From contig CAVWUA010000006.1 in NCBI GenBank assembly GCA_963758025.1, forward strand, positions 1,240,001-1,304,000: a stretch of DNA of 64,000 nt, read 5' to 3'. The position numbers and the translations under genes were made by a program. This DNA comes from CAVWUA01 sp963758025. GTDB lineage: Bacteria > Planctomycetota > Planctomycetia > Isosphaerales > Isosphaeraceae. Numbering within the stretch: position 1 is the stretch's first letter; each line of letters starts with the position of its first letter. A model generated the notes under the pieces. That model ran no database searches. It was not told the origin of the DNA and worked only from the letters and a program-made list of their open reading frames with translations. Of this stretch, positions 44,950 to 55,083 are shown piece by piece.

Positions 44950-45579
44950 TCAGACGGTGGCCGGCTGGTGGGTTCGCCGGTAGGCTCGCGCACGGACAAG
45001 GCCCAGGGCGAGCACGGCCGACCAGAGCACCAACGACATCGGCTCGGGCACCTGCGCCGGGGGAACGCTCCCCCCGCCGCCGCCACTACCCGACCCGCCA
45101 CCGGTATCCGTGGGAACGTCGGTCACGGCCAGGGACTCGAACGCCAGGTTTTGCACCGAGGAGGGCAGCACGAGCTGGGTCAGGCCATCAAAGGCGGGGC
45201 TCCGGTTCAGCGAGAAGTAGAGCCGACCTCCCGGCTGGAAGCCGTTCGGGCCGAAGTCCAGCTTCATCACCTGGAACGGGTCGCCCTCAGGGGTTTGTCC
45301 GTCACCGAGCAGGACCTCCAGCTCCTTCGAGTCGAAGCCGCTGGAGACATACCCGGTCGAATCGGGCAGGATCGTCAAGGGGCTGGTCTTGGGGTCCGGC
45401 GGTATGATCGAGCCCGGCGGAATGATCCGAGCGAGCACCTCCTGCACCGGCGCGGCCCCCGGCATGTCGGTGTTGGTCAGGCGGTACCAGGACACGCCGG
45501 CCGCCGAAGCGCTGGCGGGCAACAGGGCCAGGAGCGCGGCGGCCAACAGGGCGATCAGCGGGGCGGACAGACGACGCAT
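44950..45579 (-). CDS. PEP-CTERM sorted protein 3
   Basis: This 209-residue protein begins MRRLSAPLIALLAAALLALLPASASA, a signal peptide preceded by GGAGG. The C-terminus has a Gly/Ser-rich linker (TGGGSGSGGGGGS), then VPEPMS, a hydrophobic helix and RARAYRR, the PEP-CTERM sorting signal. The mature domain (VSWYRLTNTDMPGAAPVQEVL...LYFSLNRSPAFDGLTQLVLP) has no name that I can give. It is intact. Confidence 0.82.
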   Translation of the reverse strand: MRRLSAPLIALLAAALLALLPASASAAGVSWYRLTNTDMPGAAPVQEVLARIIPPGSIIPPDPKTSPLTILPDSTGYVSSGFDSKELEVLLGDGQTPEGDPFQVMKLDFGPNGFQPGGRLYFSLNRSPAFDGLTQLVLPSSVQNLAFESLAVTDVPTDTGGGSGSGGGGGSVPPAQVPEPMSLVLWSAVLALGLVRARAYRRTHQPATV

Positions 45580-45964
45580 CACGGCGAGTCTCCTCCATGT
45601 TCGGGGGCCTGCCGCTCGTCCCTCATATCCATACGAGGGGAATCGCGGAGGCCCCTCCTCGCCCCACGACCAGCCGGAATCGGGAAACCTCGATGCCTCG
45701 TCCAAAAGACGCGCATGTCCCGGTCCAGCCTCGCGGGTGCTGATTCAGGCCAATGATTCAGTTCTAAAGGGAGTTAAGCTCGGTCGAGGTGCGTTTCGAT
45801 AGGAGTTCGGGAAAATACCCTCAAGGCAGCGGGCGGATTGTGCGACAGGACGGCCAAAGGGTCAAGACCAAGTTTCCGGACGGTCACCTCTCCCCTCAAT
45901 GATCGCCATCGAATAACCTGAAGGGTCGCGGCGTCTGTTAAAGTGGGAAGCCGCAGGACCTCGC
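45580..45964 (+). promoter_or_regulatory. Divergent intergenic region before the ECF sigma operon
   Basis: No gene lies in these 385 bases between the divergent PEP-CTERM and sigma-factor genes. Just before the sigma gene, AACC (45915-45918) and CGTCT (45932-45936) resemble the -35 and -10 boxes of ECF-dependent promoters. The spacer is 13 bases and thus short of the usual 16. Autoregulation is a guess. Confidence 0.25.
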
Positions 45965-46543
45965 ATGGCACACGCAACCCAAGGCGTCAGCTTGGAGACG
46001 CCCGACGAAATCCTGGTCGAACAGGCCCGCGACGGCGACCGGCTCGCGGCGGAAGAACTCTTCCGCCGGCACTTCGGCATCGCCCACCGCGTCGCCTGCC
46101 GCCTGCTCGGTCACGATCAGGACGCTCGCGATGCCGTGCAAGACGGGTTTCTGAAGGCGTACCTGCACCTGGACGACTTCGACGGCCGGAGCGGCTTCCG
46201 AACCTGGCTCTTGCGGATCGTCACCAACGCGGCGCTCGATGCCGGACGCAAACGAAAGCGACGACCGGCGTTGCGTCTGGACGACGGCCCCCTGGAGGCG
46301 GCCGGTGCCGTGAACGACGATCCGGCACACGGGCTGCGGCGGGCCGATCTGCGAAAGCTCCTGGACGAGGCCCTCGACCGGCTCACCCCCGCCACCCGCG
46401 CCACGTTTGTCCTGTTCGCCGAGGCCGGCCTGAGCTACAAGGAGATCGCCGAAACCCAGGGCGTCCCGGTCGGCACCGTCATGAGTCGCCTGCACTATGC
46501 CCGGCAAAAATTGCAGTCGTCCCTGGAAGGCGTGGATTTGTAA
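45965..46543 (+). CDS. RNA polymerase ECF sigma factor
   Basis: This 192-residue sigma factor has region 2 (AEELFRRHFGIAHRVACRLLG, DARDAVQDGFLKAYLHLDDFDGRSGFRTWLLRI) and region 4 (RATFVLFAEAGLSYKEIAETQGVPVGTVMSRLHYARQKL). It begins with ATG 45965. It is followed 68 bases later by a zinc-binding anti-sigma gene and a membrane-anchored protein, forming a typical signal-responsive operon. It is intact. Confidence 0.92.
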   Translation: MAHATQGVSLETPDEILVEQARDGDRLAAEELFRRHFGIAHRVACRLLGHDQDARDAVQDGFLKAYLHLDDFDGRSGFRTWLLRIVTNAALDAGRKRKRRPALRLDDGPLEAAGAVNDDPAHGLRRADLRKLLDEALDRLTPATRATFVLFAEAGLSYKEIAETQGVPVGTVMSRLHYARQKLQSSLEGVDL

Positions 46544-46611
46544 ATTGTTTCCTGGCTTGCGTTTGAATTTGATCTGCCATCGATCCTTCGGTTTTTGAGG
46601 AGTTCCCCCCA

Positions 46612-47187
46612 ATGCGTTGCGCCGAGATCACCCGAGAGCTGGTCACCCCGACGGGGGCTGTGGACCCGGCCGGGCTGGCGCGTCACCTGGCTTCGTGCGC
46701 GTCCTGCGCCCGTCATGCGGAGCAAGCCCACCATTTCGACCGGATCTGGGAGGCCACCCAACCGTCGCCACCGTCGGCGGACGCCTTCGATGAGATCTGG
46801 GCCGACGTGCAGGAGGCGGCCGACGCCGCCCGCCAACCCGCGACGATCCCGTTCCGCCCGGCCGCTCCCGCGCGCTGGGCCCCTTGGCTGGCCGTCGCCG
46901 CCGTGGCGCAGGCCGCCGCCGTGCTGATCGCCGCGATGGTCCTCCTCCAGGACCGCCAGGCCGAGACGTCCGCGCCTGTCCAACAGCCGCAGGTCGCCCA
47001 GGTGGAGTTTGACCTGGATGAGGGTCAGACCCTCTTCCTCCAGCTCGACGAGCGCGGCGACCGGGTCGTCTGCCATCCCCGGTTCGTGAACACGGCCGAG
47101 CTGGTGGCGTTCGACCTCGACTCGCCCGAACCGGAGATGCTGGCCCTGAGCGTGGATCTGCTCAACGGCATGGAGTCGATCCAGTGA
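46612..47187 (+). CDS. Anti-sigma factor with zinc-binding (ZAS) domain
   Basis: The N-terminal part contains LARHLASCASCARHAEQ, the HxxxCxxC motif of zinc-binding anti-sigma domains. A single membrane helix follows (PWLAVAAVAQAAAVLIAAMVLL, about residue 100). The last 60 residues are outside the cytosol and acidic. It most likely sequesters the sigma factor encoded upstream at the membrane and releases it on a signal. Its stop overlaps the start of the next gene by four bases. Confidence 0.85.
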   Translation: MRCAEITRELVTPTGAVDPAGLARHLASCASCARHAEQAHHFDRIWEATQPSPPSADAFDEIWADVQEAADAARQPATIPFRPAAPARWAPWLAVAAVAQAAAVLIAAMVLLQDRQAETSAPVQQPQVAQVEFDLDEGQTLFLQLDERGDRVVCHPRFVNTAELVAFDLDSPEPEMLALSVDLLNGMESIQ

Positions 47188-47753
47188 CCGCGACGCCTCC
47201 GGCTCCCGCCACCCGCCGCCGAAGCTCGCTCGGCTGGGCCGCGCTGACCGTCTCCATGACCTTCCTCGCCGTCGTCATCGGCGTGGTCGCCCTCTGGACC
47301 TGGCCGGCACCTAGCCCATCTCCGACCCCCAAACCCCTTCCCCCCGCGCCGAAACCGGCCTCCCCCTCCGCCGGCTACCTTCAGGCCACGCTTTTCGGTG
47401 TCATCGCCACCCCTGACGACACATCGATCGACCCGAAACTCAACAAGGTGAACATCGCGCCCCATCTCCGCAAGCTGAAGCCCGGCCACGGCTTCCATCT
47501 CATCGGTGTCTCCAGCGACCGGCTCGCCGCCGGCGAGTCGATCACCCTGGAATTGAACGATCAGACCCACGCGACGGCCCGTCTGATCAACCCGAACGAC
47601 GCGAACGGCAAGGTCCGCTTCCAGTTCGTCCTCGCGGTCGCCGGCCAGCCCGAGTTCGTCACGATCGTGCGCACCCCTCCTAACCAGCTCTTCTTCTGCG
47701 AAAAGACGCTGCCGGACAACCGGCAACTGCTGATCGGCGTCGGGGCACGCTGA
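47184..47753 (+). CDS. Membrane-anchored protein of the ECF operon
   Basis: This 189-residue protein has one N-terminal membrane helix (WAALTVSMTFLAVVIGVVALW), a Pro-rich linker (PSPSPTPKPLPPAPKPASPS) and a periplasmic domain of about 130 residues (ATLFGVIATPDDTSIDPKLNK...RLLIGVGAR-like end). It is translationally coupled to the anti-sigma gene (ATGA overlap), so it may sense or transmit the signal for that pair. I recognise no domain. Confidence 0.65.
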   Translation: MTATPPAPATRRRSSLGWAALTVSMTFLAVVIGVVALWTWPAPSPSPTPKPLPPAPKPASPSAGYLQATLFGVIATPDDTSIDPKLNKVNIAPHLRKLKPGHGFHLIGVSSDRLAAGESITLELNDQTHATARLINPNDANGKVRFQFVLAVAGQPEFVTIVRTPPNQLFFCEKTLPDNRQLLIGVGAR

Positions 47754-48360
47754 TCGAGGAGAGGTATCAGGGGCCCCAGGCCGCGATGACTGCTGATGCA
47801 CGCATCATTCGTACAATGTCTCGACGACCTTTGTGCCGGTCAGACCGAACCACATCCCAAGGTCGAGAGCCGAGGTTCTCCCAGGTCACTTCCCGTCGTG
47901 TCTCGACCGAGAAGTCGTTGCCTTTGAACCGAACCGGCTTCCTCCAGCCCTCGGTGAATCGCGCCTGGCGGTGGGCTGTCTGATCGGGATCCCACGTCTC
48001 GTTCGTATCTCAGGCCGACCATCACTGATGGTTCTTCCGTATTCCCGACGCGGGAGATCATCTCGATTCGCCCCGAAAGGGGCGAGCTGCGTGACTCCTA
48101 CCGTGATCGGATGCTGGATCGGACCAAGAAAAAAGGAGACTCCTCGAGCGTGGGAACGAGGAAAGGGCTTCTTCCGTCAAGAATCCTGGCGATTCTGGGT
48201 GGAGATTGCCGAGGAATCCCGGATTTATTTTCCCACGAGCCGGTGAATGGCGCGAAGCAACGCAACGATCCTTCTCAAGAGTGCCGCATTGTGCCCACGG
48301 TTCTTTGACAATCCCCATCGTGAGAAATCCTCGCTCGACGGGAACATTCCCGCGCCACCG
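47754..48360. other. Gene-free stretch after the ECF operon
   Basis: Open frames exist on both strands but none has a convincing start, ribosome site or family likeness. I see no terminator hairpin with a T run. The minisatellite begins at 48361. Confidence 0.4.
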
Positions 48361-48628
48361 AACCCAAACCGGGTGCCGAACGAACCCAAGACTCCTGCGC
48401 CGAACGAACCCAAGGACCAGCGCCGAACGAACCCAAACCTGGTGCGCCGAACGAACCCAAGGACCAGCGCCGAACGAACCCAAGGACCATGCGCCGAACG
48501 AACCCAAACCTGGTGCGCCGAACGAACCCAAGACTGCCTGCGCCGAACGAACCCAAGACTCCTGCGCCGAACGAACCCAAACCGGGTGCGCCGAACGAAG
48601 CCAAGACTCCTGCGCCGACCGAACCCAC
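48361..48628. repeat. Minisatellite, about 11 units of 22-25 bp
   Basis: The constant part gcgccgaacgaacccaa alternates with a variable part of 5-8 bases: gactcctg, ggaccag, acctggtg, ggaccatg, gactgcctg and accgggtg. Unit lengths of 22, 23, 24 and 25 bases are mixed, so no reading frame is kept through the array on either strand. That argues against a coding repeat, although the minus strand is open in all frames over much of it. Confidence 0.85.
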
Positions 48629-49409
48629 CTGCCGTTTTGGCAGACACCAGACTGTGGGGGTTCGCAGAGCGTTGGAATGTGGAAAAGGCGATTCTGTCAA
48701 GAGTTATGGCACGAGGAGTCTCTAAAAAAAGGATCGGCCGCCCTCCCGGAGCCACGCGACCTCGCCGAACGAGGAGCGGACTTCGGGTGGACGGCCGACC
48801 TTCGGTGTCGGATGGTCCGTAAAACGGACCGCCTGCACGAGCCAAGGCCCGAGCGGCCGGCGAGTCCCCTGCTCGCGATCCGGCACCATAGGGATATTCG
48901 CTAGGCGACGTCCGTGTCTGCCAGGCCCGCGTCGGCGCTGTCCGTCCCTGGACGCGCTCGGTCGCGGAATGCCCCAGCCCGGTCCTCCCTGACCGGTCCG
49001 GTTCTCCAACCGGCACCCTTTGTATCGGCCGCAACGACCGCCCACCTGAATCGATTTTGTGCGCCGTCCCGAAATCTCGGCGTGCAGGGCCTTTGAGGAC
49101 GTGGGCATCCCACTCGAATCCAGCGCGAGAGATCGGAACAACTTACGTCCACCCCCTGAGTTTCCCAGATGCACAATCTTCGCTTTACTAGTTAATCTTC
49201 GCAAGTTCTCTATTCCACTGAGCCGATCTCTATTAACGATGAGTGAACGTGTCGAGAGGGGTTTTGAGTGCTGAGCTTGCGTTGACGAGGGTAGAGCGAT
49301 GGGCTATGGTGCGGGGGCAAATCCCACGGAGCGGTGGCGCATCGAGGACGGCCACGACCGCGAGGCCGCCGTCTCTGCCGCCCGTCACCGTCCTGCAAGG
49401 AGGCAGACG
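48629..49409. other. Gene-free stretch before kdsD
   Basis: Nothing recognisable is seen in about 780 bases apart from an AT-richer patch at 49180-49250, where the promoter of the kdsD-kdsC unit may lie. Open frames here are not supported by starts or by family likeness. Confidence 0.4.
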
Positions 49410-50439
49410 ATGGCCATGATCACCGACGCGCCCCCTGGCCCCGGAAACGGAGGCCGAGGGGGTAGCGTTTGCTCGCGAGGTCTTGCGGATCGAAGCCCAC
49501 GCGCTGGAGCGGGTCCGCGACCGGCTCGATGGCGCGATTGCGACGGCCGCCGGGTTGATCCACGGCTGCCGGGGCAGCGTGATCGTCACCGGCATGGGCA
49601 AGGCGGGGCTGGTCGGCCAGAAGCTGGCGGCGACCCTGGCCTCGACCGGCACGCGGGCCTTTCCCTTGCATCCGGCCGAGGCCGTCCACGGCGACCTGGG
49701 CCGGATCCGCGCGGGGGACGTGGTGCTGGCGCTCTCGCAGAGCGGCGAGACGGAGGAGGTCTTGCGGCTGGTCCCGGCTCTGCGGCGGCTCGACGCCTAT
49801 TTGATCGCCGTGACCGAGCGGGGCGATAGCACCCTCGGGCGTTCCGCCGACCTTTGCATCGCGCTGGGGCCGATCGAGGAGGCATGCCCGCTGGGTCTGG
49901 CCCCCTCGGCGAGCACGACCGCCTTGATGGCCGTCGGCGACGCGCTGGCGCTGCTGGTCAGCCGTTTGCGGAATTTCCAGCCGGAGGAATTCGCCCTCTA
50001 CCACCCGGCGGGCAGTCTCGGGCGGAAGCTGGCGAGGGTCGAGGACGTGATGCGGACCGACCGGCACATCCGCAAGGCCCGGCCGGAAAGCTCGGTGCGC
50101 GATGTCCTGGTGAACCTCGGCGGTGCCCGCCGCCGTTCCGGCGCGATCCTCGTGGTCGATGGCGAGGATCAGCTTCTGGGGATCTTCACCGACAGCGACC
50201 TGGCCCGCCTGTTCGAGTTGCGCCGCGAGGCGATGCTCGACCGGCCGATCGGCGAGGTGATGACCCGCAACCCGGTCAAGGTGGCCGTCGGTGCGACGGT
50301 GGCCGAGGCGGTCGAGGCCCTGCGATCGCGGAAGCTCAGCGAGCTGCCGGTCATCGATCGGGGAGGGCGGCTCGTGGGCCTGATCGACGTGACGGACCTG
50401 ATCGGGATGGACCCCGATGACCTCGGGGAGGCGGCCTGA
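49410..50439 (+). CDS. kdsD: D-arabinose-5-phosphate isomerase (frameshifted near start)
   Basis: It converts ribulose-5-phosphate to arabinose-5-phosphate, the first step towards KDO. The N-terminal SIS domain contains SVIVTGMGKAGLVGQKLAATLASTGT, HGDLGRI and LSQSGETEEVL. Two CBS domains follow (VMRTDRHIRKARPESSVRDVL and VMTRNPVKVAVGATVAEAVEAL). The ATG at 49410 has AAGGAGG seven bases upstream. An extra C at about 49430 splits the first seven codons from EAEGVAFAREVLRIEAHALERV. The repaired length is 342 residues. The stop overlaps the next start (TGATG). Confidence 0.92.
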
Positions 50440-50984
50440 TGCCGTCGTCCGCGGACGAACTGGCCAGGCGCTGCGGGCCGATCGAGCTTCTGGTCGTCGA
50501 TGTCGATGGCGTCCTCACCGACGGCGTCATCGCGATCGACGACCGGGGGGTCGAGACGAAGCACTTCCACGTGCGCGACGGCAGCGCCCTGAGCCTCTGG
50601 CGCAAGGCGGGCAAGCGCGCGGCGATCCTCTCGGGCCGCTGGGCTCCTCTGGTCAATCGGCGCGCGGCCGAGCTGGGAATCGCGCCGGTGATCCAGGGGG
50701 CGGCGAGCAAGGGGGAACCGTTCGCCCGGCTCCTGCGCGAGCTGGGCCTGGACGCGCGGCAGGCGGCCTACGTCGGCGACGACCTGGCCGATCTGCCGCC
50801 GCTGCTGGCGGCTGGCCTGTCCGCCTGTCCGGCCGACGCCGCGCCCGAGGTCCGGGAAATCTGCCAGTTCGTCACCCAGGCCCCCGGAGGCCGGGGCGCC
50901 GTCCGCGACGTGGTCGAGTTGATCCTCAAGGCTCAGGGACGCTGGGACGCGCTCATGGACCAGTACCGTCGGACGGGCCTTTGA
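50439..50984 (+). CDS. kdsC: KDO-8-phosphate phosphatase (KdsC-like HAD hydrolase)
   Basis: This 181-residue HAD-superfamily protein lacks a cap domain. Motif I is VVDVDGVLTDG, motif II LSGR, motif III a Lys in GAASKGEPF and motif IV YVGDDLADLP. It removes phosphate from KDO-8-phosphate for lipopolysaccharide core synthesis. It is translationally coupled to kdsD by TGATG and followed by the LptC/LptA-like gene, the same order as the enterobacterial yrb/lpt locus. It is intact. Confidence 0.9.
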   Translation: MPSSADELARRCGPIELLVVDVDGVLTDGVIAIDDRGVETKHFHVRDGSALSLWRKAGKRAAILSGRWAPLVNRRAAELGIAPVIQGAASKGEPFARLLRELGLDARQAAYVGDDLADLPPLLAAGLSACPADAAPEVREICQFVTQAPGGRGAVRDVVELILKAQGRWDALMDQYRRTGL

Positions 50985-51266
50985 GATTTTCGATCAAACC
51001 AATGATGCCGGATGCTCCGCCTGCTTGTCGTCATTATCTGAGACATCATCGTTCCCTTGGCCTGCAATTGGCGTACACAGAAATGCCCCCTGGAAAAATT
51101 GTTCCGAATCCTGGCACATCGGTTGGAAAGCTTCCCATCATCCGTTAGAGCGTTTTTGGATCGAATCGCCGGACATGACCGACAGGCCGCCCCGGCGACT
51201 TGGGATCTTACGTGATCGGTTTTCACGGGACGCCGCTCTCCCCCCGGTTCATCAAAGGGCGCTGCC

Positions 51267-54200
51267 GTGCTGAAAAAAGCCCTCCAGATCGTGACGACCT
51301 TCGGCATCCTGACAGCCGGCTATCTCGGCTATAGCCAGGGTTTCGCGATGCTGGCGTCGCTGGTCGGCGGCCCGGAAAGCGTGCCGATCGTGCCGTACAG
51401 CGCGGCCCCGTCGCTGACCAGCCAGCAGACCCACGATCTGGCCGTGCGTGGCCTGGGGGCGAACCACTGGGCCGCCGACATGCAGCGGGCCAAGTCGTAC
51501 TACGACGTCTCCCGCGGCTACTACATGTTCTTCATCGACTATCAGCGCGAGAACGAAGGCAAGCGGATCCGGTTCTCCCCGTTCGCATTGATCTGGCTCT
51601 CGAAGGACGGCAAGGCGATCAAGACGATCCAGGCGAACTCCGGCTACCTCGACTTCGACAAGCCGTTCGACATGGGCCGGGGCGGCGGCGAGGGGGCTCG
51701 CGTCATCTACGCGAGGATCGAGGATCAGGTGGTCCTGCACGACGACAAGGGGACCCCCCGCCTTCCCGCCGACGACTTGCGGATCGGCCCCTTGACCTAT
51801 CTCGAATACGAGGAAGCGGCCCTCCAGCTCCGCACCGAGTCGCACGTCTTTCTCAAGCAGGGGGACATGACGGCCGAGGGGGACCAGCTCACGATCGACC
51901 TGCGACCGAACCCGGTCCAGCCGGGCCAGCTTCCTGGTGCCAGCGGGTTCAGTGGCGCCAGGACGCTGGTGCTCCACAAGAACATCCACCTGGCCACGCT
52001 CAATGTCGGCAAGCTCGGCGTCGTCCCCGGCGGCGCGCAATCGACCGAGGACAGCCCGCGCCCGGGAGACCTCCGCTGCGATGGTCCGATGCGGATCGAC
52101 TTCCCCGAGCCCTCGCCGAAAGACGCCCCAGCCGGCTCCGGTGGACCGACCATCGCCCAGTTCGATACGAACGTCCTGATCCGCCAGGGAGACCCGGAAC
52201 ATCCCGAGCAATGCACCGGCGATCATCTTCACCTGACGTTCGTCCCCGTGGTCCCGGAAGAGAACAAGCCCCCCAGGCCCGAGCCACCCCGGAAGCCGGA
52301 ACCGGAGTCGAACCCGAAATCGGGTGACGCCGCACCTGCCGCCAGCGGGCCGCTCTCGAATCTGGTCCTCCGCCGGGCCGAGGTCACCGGGCATGCCGTC
52401 TGGCTCCAGTCCGACCTGCAAGGCATCAAGGCCTACGGGAACGAGCTGATCTACAAGCGGTTCGCGCCGGCGGCCCCCGACCAGATCTACTTCCGGGGCG
52501 ACACCACGACGATGATCGAGATGACCGAGCACGTGACCGAAGGGCCGGATGCCGGCAAGGTCAAGTCGTTCGAGACGATCCGCACGCGCGACGTGACCAT
52601 CCATCAGCCGTTGAAGCCGGGCGACGACGCCACGGTCATCGCCCGGGGGCCTGGGCTGATCGAGAGCCGTCCCGATCGCGGCCAGTCGGTTGAACGGTCG
52701 GCGTCGTGGGAAGACCAGCTCATCATGGAGACGGTTCCCGCCGAGGAGCCCGGCCAGACCCGCCGCCGCGTGACCCTCATCGGCCGCCCCGAGCTTCACG
52801 CCCCGACCCAGGGAGCGACGCTCGTGGCGCGGAACGACGGCGACAAGATCATCGCCTACCTCATGCCCAGCAAACCTGAGGTCGCGGGTGAAGCCGACGA
52901 GGTCGAAGTCGACGCCGAAACCGACAACACGAGGACCGCCCAGGCGACGGCCGCGCCCGAAGCGCCGGCCGCGTCCCCCATCGGCGACGTCGGCCAGATC
53001 GACTGGGTCGAGGCCAAGGGCGACGTCCTGCTGGTCTCGAAACCAACCGCGAAGGATGGTCAGAAGCCCGCGCCGGAGCGGACGATCCACGCCCTGAAGC
53101 AGCTCGACGTCGATTTCACCGATCCCCCGGCCGATCCCGAACCGGAAGCGACCCCGCGCCAGCCCCGCCCGTCACGGAAACGGAAGTCGCCGCCACGGCC
53201 CCCGAGACCAAGAAACCCGAACAGCCCGCCGAGTCGCCACCCGAACCCGCGCAGCATGTCGAAGGAGACCACATCTGGGCGATGGTCTATCCGCTCAAGG
53301 GGGAGCAGAACTGGGGCGTGCAGGAAGTCCGCATCCGGCAGAACGTGACCATGCACCAGGACCCCTCGGAAGGTCAGCAGCGCGGGATGGACGTCTCCGC
53401 CGGCGCCATCGACATGGTCAACCGGGGCGAGGGCCAGGCCTGGCTCGAAGCGCACGGCCAGACGGACGAGACGGGGCGGGTTCTGCCCGCCTGGATCGCC
53501 AACGACACCTTCACCCTCGTCGGTCCCAAGCTCGGTCTCGACCAGCAGGAAGACTTCGCGTGGGTCAAAGGTGGCGGCCAGTTCGTTCACTACGGCACGC
53601 CGGCCGACGATCCGAAGAAGACCGAGCCGGATACCGAAACCGCCGAGACAACCCGCCCGACCACCACCCGCACCGCCGACCGCAATCCGGACCAGGCCGA
53701 CGCGAAGGGGAACGACGCGAAGGCGGCCGACGGCACGCTCAAGCTCTCCAACAAGGGGCCGATGGACATCCGCTGGGGGCGCGAGATGCAGTTCTTCGGC
53801 ATGCCGATGAACGCCGAGGGACGTGTCGATAACGCCCGCGCCCTGTTCCTTGGCCGGACCCGCGCCCGATCCAAGAATGTCTGGATGTACAGCGACAAGC
53901 TCGAAACCTACTTCGACCGCGCGGTGGACTTCCAGCCGCCCCCGGAGGAGCCGGGAACCGAGAAAACGAAGGAAGAAAAACCCAAACCGCAGATCGATCT
54001 GATCAAAGGATTCGGCGACCCCAATGGCGGCGAGGCGGCCGACGTTCACATCTTCCAGATCGAGCGCGAGGAGCCGAGCCAGATCCTGAAGCAGAAGAAG
54101 CACATCCAGGGCAAGAACTTCGTGTACCAGCAGCCCACGGGCAAGTTCTGGGTCAACAGCGAGGGCATCGTCCGGTTGTATGGCCGCAAGCAGGGGGAGA

Positions 54201-55015
54201 AAACGTCCCCGACAGGTAACGAACGGGAGGCCGAGCCCCCGGCGAACCTCGCCACGCCGCCACGCCGGACGACCGTGCCGGCCGTCAGCGGCCCGAACGG
54301 CACGGTCCGCCGCCGCCCGATCGCCGACACGCGCCCGGCTCGCCCGCAAGAACCGGCGCAGGTTCAGGAACCGCCCCCCCTGGAGCTGACCCGCATCGCC
54401 TTCGGCAAGCAGATGACCGGCATGTTCGGCAATGGTCAAGGGCCGGTCGAGAATGGCCCGTTCAGCGCGGAGTTCCTCGGCAGGGTCCAGGTCCTGCACG
54501 CCAGGGTCGCCGACGAGAACACGGACCTGAGCGCGGATCGTCCCCCGCCCGACCTGATGTTCCTCTCGGCCGATCGGCTGGCGGTGCTCCGCGAGCCATT
54601 GCCCGAAGGCGCGCCGGAGTCCGAGCGCTTCCTGATGGAAGCCTACGGCAATGCCATCGCCCGGGTCGATGGCCGTTACATCCAGTGCGTGCGGATGACG
54701 TATGACTCGGTCAAGGAGCTATTCTACTTCTACGGTGACGCGACCCAGGATGTGTACATCGCGCAGCAGGACCGGCAGGGGCACCGGCCGTCGGAATCGC
54801 ACGGCAAGGCCGTGATGTACAACCGCAAGACGGGCGTGATCAACGTCATCAACCCGAAGGGCTTCCTGCTGATCGACCCGAAGAGCGGCGACCGGTTCAC
54901 GCCGGCCTCGCCCCCGCCGCCGCCGAGCGACCAGCCCGCGAAGAAGAAGCCGAGGAACCCCCTGCGTCGTACCCCCAGCAGCGACAAGGAACGCAAGGGC
55001 TTCAAGGGCACATAA
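51267..55015 (+). CDS. Giant LptC/LptA (OstA)-like LPS transport protein (frameshifted)
   Basis: The start GTG at 51267 gives MLKKALQIVTTFGILTAGYLGY, a membrane anchor as in LptC. The remaining 1,200 or so residues are soluble and beta-rich, with recurring OstA-like strands: LQLRTESHVFLKQGDMTAEGDQLTIDL, GIKAYGNELIYKRF, and MQFFGMPMNAEGRV. Later come IRLYGRKQ, RFLMEAYGNAIARVDGRYIQCVRMTYD and KAVMYNRKTGVINVINPKGF. Proline-rich linkers separate the parts. One base is missing near 53155. The repaired length is about 1,249 residues, against about 190 each for LptC and LptA of E. coli. Position after kdsD-kdsC supports a role in moving LPS across the periplasm. Confidence 0.7.
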
Positions 55016-55033
55016 GGCCCACCACGACCGTGA

Positions 55034-55064
55034 ACCGGGACGGGCCGAAGATGCCCGTCCCGGT
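55034..55064. terminator. Hairpin between convergent genes
   Basis: The arms accgggacgggc (55034-55045) and gcccgtcccggt (55053-55064) are perfect complements with a seven-base loop. They lie between the stops of the Lpt-like gene (55015) and the bestrophin gene (55084), so the hairpin could end transcription from both sides. No long T run is present. Confidence 0.55.
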
Positions 55065-55083
55065 GTCTCCTCTGTCCACTTGC

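Noticed and set aside
48361..48628. Possible CRISPR array in the tandem repeats
   Set aside because: The constant blocks are only about 17 bp, the variable parts 5-8 bp and few in kind, and there are no cas genes. This is a minisatellite.
48225..49034. Long open frames on the minus strand across the minisatellite
   Set aside because: They are open only because the repeat lacks stops in all frames; there is no start site, and Gly/Arg/Phe-rich low-complexity peptides arise in each frame.
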